Assembly: GCA_902476765.1 (NCBI GenBank) | Contig: CABSEJ010000186.1 | Location: 1 to 6,028, forward strand | Direction of reading: 5' to 3' | DNA from: an uncultured Blautia sp. | GTDB lineage: Bacteria > Bacillota > Clostridia > Lachnospirales > Lachnospiraceae | DNA: 6,028 nt | In this document: one piece after another, positions 1 through 4,955 of the stretch | Layout of the letters: each line of letters begins with the position of its first letter | Numbering within the stretch: the first letter of the stretch is position 1 | The notes under the pieces: model-generated | What the model saw: only the letters and a program-made list of their open reading frames with translations | Told to the model about the DNA's origin: nothing | Database searches by the model: none | Translations under genes and position numbers: made by a program

Positions 1-52
1 CGATAACCTGCTGATTACAAATCAGCTGCTCTGCCAATTGAGCCACATCGGC
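1..52 (-). tRNA. tRNA-Thr (anticodon TGT), 3' part cut off by the window edge
   Basis: Read on the minus strand, the 5' acceptor half GCCGATG begins at base 52, followed by a D-arm (GGCTCAATTGGCAGAGC). The anticodon stem GCTGA/TCAGC encloses the 7-base loop TTTGTAA. The central loop bases give anticodon TGT (bases 19 to 17), which reads ACA, threonine. The variable loop, T-arm and 3' acceptor strand lie left of base 1. It sits 24 bases downstream of tRNA-Tyr with no terminator or promoter between them, so the two are probably cut from one transcript. Confidence 0.93.
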
Positions 53-76
53 ATGATGTGTATTATTTAATTTAAA

Positions 77-158
77 TGGGCGATGGTGGATTCGAACCAC
101 CGAAGGCTTTGCCAGCAGATTTACAGTCTGTCCCCTTTGGCCACTCGGGAAATCGCCC
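77..158 (-). tRNA. tRNA-Tyr (anticodon GTA)
   Basis: The acceptor strands GGGCGAT (from base 158) and ATCGCCC (ending at 78) pair perfectly, with discriminator A at 77. The anticodon loop CTGTAAA gives GTA (bases 124 to 122). The T-arm GGTGG-TTCGAAT-CCACC is canonical. A variable arm with a GGC-AAA-GCC stem is present, as expected of the class II bacterial tRNA-Tyr. No CCA is encoded (TTT follows the discriminator), so the end must be added by nucleotidyltransferase. The outermost anticodon-stem pair (bases 131 and 115) is an A-C mismatch, a small oddity. It is the first gene of the tRNA-Tyr/tRNA-Thr cluster. Confidence 0.96.
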
Positions 159-185
159 ATGTTTTTCTTTCTCTCACAGATTAAG

Positions 186-213
186 ATTATACCATAATCC
201 TCCAAAAATGCAA
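186..213 (-). promoter_or_regulatory. Promoter of the tRNA-Tyr/tRNA-Thr cluster
   Basis: On the minus strand a perfect -10 box TATAAT (191 to 186) is preceded by TATGG, giving an extended -10 TGn element. A weak -35 TTGCAT (213 to 208) lies 16 bp upstream. Transcription would begin near base 180, about 20 bases before the tRNA-Tyr 5' end, which fits a short leader removed by RNase P. The extended -10 probably compensates for the poor -35. Confidence 0.82.
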
Positions 214-234
214 GTGTTTTTTCTGATCACACTT
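204..234 (-). terminator. Possible weak terminator of the TetR gene, overlapping the tRNA promoter
   Basis: On the minus strand AAGTGT (234 to 229) and ACACTT (217 to 212) can pair around an 11-base loop. GC and then five to six T follow (bases 209 to 204). It starts about 29 bases past the TetR stop, a reasonable place for a terminator. The stem is only 6 bp and A/T-rich, so it is weak at best. Its right arm overlaps the -35 region of the tRNA promoter. Confidence 0.28.
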
Positions 235-262
235 CCCGGAAAAGCAAAAGAAAAGGCAAAAA

Positions 263-841
263 TCAATGCTCGTTTTTTCCTACCTCTTCTTTCTTATCAT
301 TATAACGATTATGCTTCACATGCTCATATATAATAGAAGCAATAACTTGTATATCTTCCTTCATATCGTTTTCCAGCCAGTGCATGAAAATATTGTACAG
401 GGCTCCGGAATAGTAGTAGAGCTGATATTTTTCTAAATCGGATTTCTGGAGAGATTCTGTCACAGAGAGCATGTATAAATCCAGGCCTTTTAAAAGGATT
501 TCCGAACGGTTGGCCTTTTTTAGGCAGAGGACATAATCTTTGTATTTTTGCAGATATTTCAAGCTGTAAAGAATATGTGGATAGGTCTGAAAATTGGAAC
601 GAAAAGAGGGGCCGCTTAATTCCAGGACATATTCTTTCAATATATGATACATATAATCCATGAGAATATCATCCTTGCAGGTATAGTTCCGGTAATAGGC
701 CATGCGGGATACCCCGGCTCGCCGGGTAATGTCGGTTATGGAAATTTGATTGTAGTCTTTAGTATGCATGAGCTGCAGCAGTGCGTCCATCATACAGCTT
801 TTGGTAAATTCTTTGGAAGAGGTATTTTTTTTGGTATTCAT
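263..841 (-). CDS. TetR/AcrR-family transcriptional regulator (DhaS-like, TetR_C_8 type)
   Basis: A 192-residue DNA-binding repressor-type protein, a normal TetR length. The N-terminal helix-turn-helix is clear at about residues 33-53 (ISITDITRRAGVSRMAYYRN), followed by the usual K-D-D-I-L helix. The C-terminal part has LYYYSGALYNIFMHWLEND at about 141-159, resembling the GxxxxxxxWLxxxM signature of the DhaS-like TetR_C_8 domain, which in this superfamily dimerises and binds ligand. I chose the ATG at 841: AGGAG lies 10 bases upstream. A TTG two codons earlier (847) would be only 4 bases from the same site. It is divergent from the DegV gene and shares a 131-bp spacer with it. That spacer carries an 18-bp palindrome and related half-sites, so autoregulation and control of degV are likely (inference). 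The ligand cannot be told from the sequence. Confidence 0.93.
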   Translation of the reverse strand: MNTKKNTSSKEFTKSCMMDALLQLMHTKDYNQISITDITRRAGVSRMAYYRNYTCKDDILMDYMYHILKEYVLELSGPSFRSNFQTYPHILYSLKYLQKYKDYVLCLKKANRSEILLKGLDLYMLSVTESLQKSDLEKYQLYYYSGALYNIFMHWLENDMKEDIQVIASIIYEHVKHNRYNDKKEEVGKNEH

Positions 842-858
842 GAACAAAACGCTCCTTT

Positions 859-896
859 TTGTAACAGTTTTGGGAAGGCCTATTGTTTTTGTAAAA
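859..896. promoter_or_regulatory. Extra half-sites of the presumed TetR operator
   Basis: TTGTAACA at 859-866 is identical to one arm of the palindrome at 902-919. TTGTAAAA at 889-896 matches it at seven of eight positions. The first copy lies against the TetR ribosome site (AGGAG, 856 to 852), where a bound protein could limit tetR expression. TTGTAA starts recur at 859, 889 and 911 in the same orientation. Seen directly as repeats; their use as binding sites is inference. Confidence 0.45.
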
Positions 897-911
897 TCAA
901 GATGTTACAAT
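883..911 (+). promoter_or_regulatory. Predicted promoter of the DegV gene
   Basis: A -35 TTGTTT (883-888) and a -10 TACAAT (906-911, five of six matches to TATAAT) are separated by 17 bp. The -10 box lies inside the left arm and centre of the palindrome at 902-919, so a protein bound there would block RNA polymerase. The start site would be near 918, leaving a leader of about 55 bases that includes the second palindrome. Confidence 0.55.
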
Positions 912-919
912 TGTAACAT
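902..919. promoter_or_regulatory. Perfect 18-bp palindrome, probable TetR operator
   Basis: ATGTTACAATTGTAACAT is an uninterrupted perfect inverted repeat centred between 910 and 911, in the spacer between the divergent tetR and degV genes. Its length and position are typical of a TetR-dimer operator. It overlaps the predicted degV -10 box, and its half-site recurs next to the tetR ribosome site. The pairing of this site with the adjacent regulator is inferred from position only. Confidence 0.75.
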
Positions 920-923
920 TTAC

Positions 924-939
924 TGATATTAGAATATCA
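924..939. promoter_or_regulatory. Second palindrome, TGATATT-AG-AATATCA
   Basis: Seven-base arms are separated by AG, in the predicted degV leader five bases past the first palindrome. Its sequence is unrelated to the TGTTACAA half-site. It may be a second operator or a chance A/T-rich repeat. With only 7 A/T-rich pairs and a 2-base gap it would not form an RNA hairpin. Confidence 0.4.
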
Positions 940-972
940 AAAAAGAAAAAGAAAGGCAAGAGAGGCGTAGCA

Positions 973-1869
973 ATGAAATTTGGAATCGTAAGTGACAGCT
1001 CCTGTGATTTGTCTCCGGATTTTACAGAACAGGAAGAGGTTACAATCGTATCGTTTTATGTGTCCTTTGATGGAGAGAATTATTTAAAAGAGGGGAAGGA
1101 GGTAGGAATTACCAGTTTTTATGAGGAAATGGCCAGAAGGGCCGACTGCTTCCCGAAAACTTCTATGCCGTCGGTGGAGGATTATATCCAGGCCTTTCTT
1201 CCTTATGTGAAGAAGAATATCCCGGTGTTATGCATATGCCTGACAAAAAAATTCAGCGGTTCTATGCAGGCAGCCGTAAATGCCAGAACAGAGATACTGG
1301 AGACTTATAGTGGCGCTCAGATTTATGTGATGGATTCCAGGCTTGTGACAGCTCTTCAGGGATTGTTTGTCCAGGAGGCAGTGAGGCTGAGAAACCAGGG
1401 ATTAAGTTTGAAGGAAGCTGCAGAGGCCTTAGAAAATATCAGAGATACAGGACATATATTCTTTACCACTAAAGATTTGAAGTATCTGGAGCATGGGGGT
1501 CGAATCGGGAAGGCTGCCAGTATTGCAGGAAGTATGCTGAATATCAAGCCGCTGCTCCAATATTTTGACGGGGAGCTGGGGCCCACAGAACTTTGCAGAG
1601 GAAGGAAAAAATCCCTGCAGAAGATTGTGGACAAGTTCGTGGAATATCTGGAAGAAAAGCAGATAGACCTGAGGCAGTATCTGCTGGTGACCGGAGTAGG
1701 GCTGGAAGTACCGGAATATGAGGATTTCAAGCAGCTATTGATAGAAACATTAAAAGGAAAAGGGTACCCGGAAACAAAATGGGAGCGGATACAAATAGGG
1801 GCTACCATAGGCGTTCACACAGGCCCCTATCCTTTGGGAGTTGGGATATTGAAGAAATGTCAGGTTTAA
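973..1869 (+). CDS. DegV family protein (FakB-type fatty-acid-binding protein)
   Basis: A 298-residue soluble cytoplasmic protein, full length for the family (about 280-290). DegV/FakB proteins hold a fatty acid in a deep pocket; in characterised Firmicutes the bound acid is phosphorylated by the kinase FakA to acyl-phosphate for membrane lipid synthesis. Family motifs run in order: SDSSCDL (7-13), TSMPSVEDY (63-71), KKFSGSMQAA (92-101), DSRLVT (111-116), YLEHGGRIGK (171-180), IKPLL (191-195), RGRKKS (209-214) and the C-terminal VHTGP (281-285). The TS, GGRI and HTGP elements are those that surround the fatty-acid carboxylate in this family. The ATG at 973 has AGAGG 7 bases upstream. No FakA gene is visible here, so it must act in trans. 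Divergent from the TetR gene and probably repressed by it. Which lipid it binds is not evident. Confidence 0.95.
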   Translation: MKFGIVSDSSCDLSPDFTEQEEVTIVSFYVSFDGENYLKEGKEVGITSFYEEMARRADCFPKTSMPSVEDYIQAFLPYVKKNIPVLCICLTKKFSGSMQAAVNARTEILETYSGAQIYVMDSRLVTALQGLFVQEAVRLRNQGLSLKEAAEALENIRDTGHIFFTTKDLKYLEHGGRIGKAASIAGSMLNIKPLLQYFDGELGPTELCRGRKKSLQKIVDKFVEYLEEKQIDLRQYLLVTGVGLEVPEYEDFKQLLIETLKGKGYPETKWERIQIGATIGVHTGPYPLGVGILKKCQV

Positions 1870-1890
1870 AGGGATTAAATTGGTGAGACA

Positions 1891-1918
1891 GGGGCTGCCG
1901 CATAATGCGGCAGCCTTT
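1891..1918. terminator. GC-rich hairpin between convergent degV and MFS genes, probable terminator
   Basis: GGCTGCCGCA (1893-1902) and TGCGGCAGCC (1906-1915) form a perfect 10-bp stem with a 3-base TAA loop. G-T pairs at 1891-1892 with 1916-1917 and an A-T at 1890/1918 can extend it. It lies 22 bases past the degV stop and directly abuts the MFS stop codon at 1918-1920. The T-run is short on the plus side (TTT then CA) and absent on the minus side. It is a good terminator for degV by stem strength, and a weaker or transcript-stabilising element for the operon. Confidence 0.7.
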
Positions 1919-3180
1919 CAGATTAAAACAGATTCTTCCGTCTTAATACGATAGCTTACAAAGGCGGCCAGCAGGCAAAAGCCTAAATTCAGCAGCCAGA
2001 TGAAAAGGTAGCTTCCAGTGCTGTGGAGCAGTATCCCTGCCAGCCATGTGCTTAGAAAACCGCCAATCTGATGACACAGGAAAGCGATTCCGAAAAGAAA
2101 GGCCATATTGACGGCGCCGAATGTCCGGCTAATAATTTCCGAGGTGGGTGTTACCGTAGCATCGCCGCAGAGGCCTAAGGCCAGAGCAAAGAATATAATG
2201 GTTCCCATATTCTTTGGCAGGAGGAAGAAAAAGAGAACAATCAGAACTCCTCTCAGCAGATATAAGGTGCCTAAGACCTTTTGCAAAGGCAGCTTTGAGC
2301 ATATCAGCCCGCATATAAAGGCACCGGCCATTGTGCCCACACCGAACATAGTATAGGCAAAGGCTGCCTCCTGTTTCCCAATCCCATAGGAGATTATCTG
2401 GGAATAGAGATGATTTTGGATAAGGGACATATGGAAACCACAGGTGGCAAAGCCCATTAGCAAATACCGGTAAGCAGGACTTTGAAGAGCATTTTGGAAG
2501 GTTCTGGGGAAAGAATCTGTTTTAGGGCCGGAATTTTCCCATTGGATTTTTTCCTGAAGGCTTCTGGCTTTGGAAATCCCCCGGACTACCGGCAGCAGGG
2601 CAAAGGCCGGCAGGCTTAGGACCAGCATAGCCTTTGTAAGCCCAAGAGTTCCCATCAGACTTTCCATAAAGGGGGACATAAGGGAACTGCCAATACCGCT
2701 GCTGGCATTTACAATTCCCGATACTACTGCGGCCTTACTCTTAGGAATAAAGGGGGCAAGGGCGCCCATGACAATGCCGAAGGAGACGGTTCCGGTACCT
2801 GCGGACAGACAGATACCAAGGGTACAGACCAAAAGAGGAACAGACCGGAGAAAGGCAGAGCTGATAAATCCTGCCCCCAGAAGGAAGAGGCCGATTTTCA
2901 GCACAAATCCGTTGGAGCCCTTGACGGCTGCCATGCCAAAGAGAGGCTGGGTTATTCCGTAAACCAATTCCCCTACAGCTATTACCAAACTGATTTTGTC
3001 ATAGGGCAGTCCGGCATTGTCTCTGTAAGCATTCAGCAGAATGCCGTAGTTCATCCGAATACCCAGGGACAGGCTGAACAAAAGACAGCCGCCTATAACA
3101 AGGGGAATTATCCTGGAGGGATGGGATTTTTCTGATTCCGGCGGCAGTGAATTTCTAGGGCTGCATAATATCATCTGCAT
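1918..3180 (-). CDS. Major facilitator superfamily (MFS) transporter, 12 membrane segments
   Basis: A 420-residue integral membrane protein of normal MFS length, presumably a secondary transporter in the cytoplasmic membrane. Hydrophobic segments lie at about residues 24-41, 63-83, 94-111, 114-140, 148-170, 180-199, then a hydrophilic central loop (about 200-237, rich in K, E and S), then 238-255, 270-295, 300-322, 327-346, 360-385 and 390-411: the 6+6 MFS plan. The first segment carries GIRMNYGILLNAYRDNAGL, resembling MFS members near the oxalate/formate and monocarboxylate group. The substrate cannot be assigned. Start is ATG 3180, or ATG 3174 two codons later; a GGGGGAG site ends 4 or 10 bases upstream, so the two cannot be separated. 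It overlaps the 3' end of the phzF-like gene by 26 (or 20) bases, indicating an operon with likely translational coupling. The frame is open throughout. Confidence 0.9.
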   Translation of the reverse strand: MQMILCSPRNSLPPESEKSHPSRIIPLVIGGCLLFSLSLGIRMNYGILLNAYRDNAGLPYDKISLVIAVGELVYGITQPLFGMAAVKGSNGFVLKIGLFLLGAGFISSAFLRSVPLLVCTLGICLSAGTGTVSFGIVMGALAPFIPKSKAAVVSGIVNASSGIGSSLMSPFMESLMGTLGLTKAMLVLSLPAFALLPVVRGISKARSLQEKIQWENSGPKTDSFPRTFQNALQSPAYRYLLMGFATCGFHMSLIQNHLYSQIISYGIGKQEAAFAYTMFGVGTMAGAFICGLICSKLPLQKVLGTLYLLRGVLIVLFFFLLPKNMGTIIFFALALGLCGDATVTPTSEIISRTFGAVNMAFLFGIAFLCHQIGGFLSTWLAGILLHSTGSYLFIWLLNLGFCLLAAFVSYRIKTEESVLI

Positions 3181-3946
3181 ACAGCTCCCCCTGAGAATAC
3201 AAAACCGCCTTCCCTCCTATTTTGACTCTGCCGCCCTCCATCCGACAGTAAAGGGTTCCCCCACGTTTGGAGGCCTGCCTTGCCGTCAATCGGTCTTTTT
3301 TCAGTTTTTCAGCCCAGAGGGGAACGATATGACAATGGCCGGAGCCGCAGACAGCATCCTCAGCCACTCCCATTTTTGGAGCAAAGGTCCGACTGACACA
3401 GTCATAGGTGCTTCCTTTTGCAGTGACATGGAGCAAAAGGCCCTCAAGATTTCGGATTTTATCCTGATTGGGCCGGAGGGCATGAACCTGTTCTTCATCT
3501 TCAAGAACACAGACTAAGTCCCGGCCTTTCCACACCTCAACAGGACACAGGCCGAGGGCTTCCTGGATTTCCTGTGTAACCTCTGTCTGAGTCAGAGAAT
3601 AAGCGGGAAAATCCATTTCCAGAAACTCCTGGGTCTTAACGACTTCTAAGGGGCCGCTTTTGGTCTGGAACATAATTCGGCAGGCTTCCGGCTCATAGAA
3701 GCGAAAGAGAAGATAAGCGGCTGCTAAAGTAGCGTGGCCGCAAAGGTCAATTTCTCCTCCGGGAGTAAACCAGCGGAGATGATACCCATCTGCTTCTTTC
3801 ACGGTAAAAGCAGTTTCTGCCAGATTGTTTTCAATGGCAATATTCTCCATGAGCTAGTCAGGAATCCACTTATCAAGCACACATATTCCAGCGGGGTTTC
3901 CTTCAAAAATCCTTTCTGCAAAAGCATCTGCCACATAATATTTCAT
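3155..3946 (-). pseudogene. PhzF-family epimerase/isomerase-like gene, interrupted by an in-frame TAG
   Basis: The PhzF fold covers isomerases and epimerases using a Glu/Asp acid-base centre; PhzF itself isomerises a dihydro-hydroxyanthranilate in phenazine synthesis, but most homologues in Clostridia have unknown substrates. The gene should start at ATG 3946 (AGGAGG 8 bases upstream). It reads MKYYVADAFAERIFEGNPAG and on to WIPD at codon 30, then TAG at 3856-3854, then LMENIAIENNLAETAF in the same frame. With the TAG read as a residue the product is 263 residues, the family's usual size. In that numbering E44 (AETAF), H71 (CGHATLA), D197 (AEDAVCGSG) and S202 fit the known active-site positions. 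The usual EDP motif is EDA here. An internal ATG at 3850 gives 231 residues but lacks the first beta-strand and has no ribosome site. GAG (Glu) to TAG is the simplest lesion. A recent point mutation, strain variant or sequencing error are all possible. First gene of the operon with the MFS transporter. Confidence 0.85.
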
Positions 3947-3954
3947 TGCAATTT

Positions 3955-3960
3955 CCTCCT
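3955..3960 (-). promoter_or_regulatory. Ribosome binding site that fixes the true phzF start
   Basis: A perfect AGGAGG on the minus strand sits 8 bases before ATG 3946. It shows that translation was meant to begin there and not at ATG 3850, which has no comparable site. A candidate -10 TAGAAT lies upstream at 3984 to 3979 with no convincing -35. Confidence 0.85.
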
Positions 3961-3994
3961 TGTTGTTTTTCCTTGCAAATTCTATCTTTTGTGC

Positions 3995-4020
3995 TCACAC
4001 CTGAATCACACTCTTACACC
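3995..4020. repeat. Short direct repeats in the phzF/lysR spacer
   Basis: TCACAC occurs at 3995-4000 and again at 4006-4011, eleven bases (one helical turn) apart, with a related TTACACC at 4014-4020. TGTG-CT-CACA (3990-3999) is a small inverted repeat overlapping the first. The position, between divergent genes and just upstream of the candidate phzF -10, would suit a regulator site. The repeats are short and may be chance. Confidence 0.25.
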
Positions 4021-4902
4021 CAAACAGCAGGTGTTTGCGGCTGCCTGTGAACAGTAATCACTGAGGCTGCCCTTGTTTAGAGCGGGTAATATGATGCCCT
4101 TGGCTATACCCAGTCCTCTATCAGTCAGATGATTGCTTCTCTGGAAAAGGAGCTGGGGATTAAACTGCTTACACGTTCCAGGACAGGTATTAAGCTGACA
4201 ATAGAAGGGGCAGAATTATATCCATTTATAGAGCGAAGTATTATCACTTACGGCGCTATGCTGGAAAAGGCCGAGGAAATAAAAGGCCTGGAAACAGGAA
4301 TTATCCGGGTGGGAACCATTTCCAGCATTACCTGCCACTGGATGCCCATATTGATTAAGGGATTCCAGGAGCTTTATCCTCATGTGCAGTTTTTGTTTCA
4401 CCAGGGGGATTATACCCTCATTCCGGAGTGGATACGGACAGGAGCTGTTGACTTTGGATTTATTTCTCCTGCTGCCGCCCCTGATTTAGAGACTATTCCA
4501 ATAAAAGACGGTGAGATGTTAGCGGTTTTGCCCAAGACCCATCCACTGGCCGGCAGTTTTAGGGTGCCTCTGAAAGAATTGACGAAGGAACCCTTTATCC
4601 TGTTGGAAGAAGGACACTTCAGCGAGCCTATAAATGCTTTTCAGGAGAAGGGATTAGAACCGAATATTAAATATACGATTCATGACGATTATGCCATTAT
4701 GACTATGGTAGAAGCAGGACTGGGAGTCAGTATTCTGGCGGAACTGATGTTAAGACGGACAAATTTCCAGATTGCCTGTCTGCCTATTGAACCGCCGGTA
4801 TACCGTTCCCTTGCAGTGGGCTATAAGGACAAGGACAGTATGCCTATTGCCAGCAAATATTTTATTGAATACCTGCTGGCAAACAAGGAATTACTGCCTT
4901 AA
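4013..4902 (+). pseudogene. LysR-family transcriptional regulator with a broken N-terminus
   Basis: LysR regulators are about 290-300 residues: an N-terminal helix-turn-helix, a linker helix and a periplasmic-binding-like effector domain. From ATG 4129 an open 257-codon frame holds the end of the recognition helix (MIASLEKELGIKLLTRS), the linker, and a complete effector domain from about residue 57 (GIIRVGTISSITCHWMP) to the TAA at 4900. That ATG has no ribosome site and would lose most of the DNA-binding domain. Upstream sequence encodes the missing part in pieces: KQQVFAAACEQ (4022-4054) in another frame ending in TAA, then TEAA (4060-4071), then 21 extra bases (4072-4092) with TAG and TAA, then DALGYTQSSISQ (4093-4128) joined in frame to the rest. 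Skipping the extra bases gives a textbook LysR helix-turn-helix. No ATG is found for the first fragment. Divergent from phzF, which it probably once controlled. Very likely non-functional as a regulator. Confidence 0.85.
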
Positions 4903-4916
4903 AAATCTAGGTTTGT

Positions 4917-4944
4917 CAGCCTGAAAAAGTAGTTTTAGAGGCTG
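4917..4944. terminator. Weak hairpin between the convergent lysR remnant and the ATPase gene
   Basis: CAGCCT (4917-4922) and AGGCTG (4939-4944) can pair, and the AAAA and TTTT runs inside may add pairs. It lies in the 53-base gap between the two convergent stop codons. Neither side has a convincing T-run directly after the stem, so terminator function is uncertain. Confidence 0.35.
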
Positions 4945-4955
4945 TGAGTGGTATA

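Noticed and set aside
1..158. tRNA genes as an integration site for a mobile element
   Set aside because: No integrase, no repeated tRNA 3' end and no foreign-looking genes are present in the window.
76..333. 85-codon plus-strand open frame over the tRNA region
   Set aside because: It runs antisense through tRNA-Tyr and its promoter and has no ribosome site or recognisable protein features.
842..847. TTG at 847 as the TetR start
   Set aside because: It is only 4 bases from AGGAG; ATG 841 at 10 bases is a better start and adds nothing lost from the domain.
1356..1808. 150-codon minus-strand open frame inside degV
   Set aside because: It is antisense to a clear DegV protein, is rich in S, F, P and C as shadow frames are, and has no ribosome site.
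3854..3856. TAG in phzF as programmed recoding (pyrrolysine, suppressor tRNA or alternative code)
   Set aside because: No pyl genes, suppressor tRNA or recoding signal is visible, the position is a surface-loop region where relatives have an ordinary residue, and the neighbouring lysR is also broken. Simple mutation is the easier explanation.
3734..4057. 107-codon plus-strand open frame covering the phzF start and the lysR N-terminus
   Set aside because: Most is antisense to phzF. Only its last 11 codons (KQQVFAAACEQ) are meaningful, as the first fragment of the broken lysR.
4129..4902. Intact 257-residue LysR protein starting at ATG 4129
   Set aside because: No ribosome site precedes it, it would lack most of the helix-turn-helix, and the missing residues are recognisable upstream in broken form.
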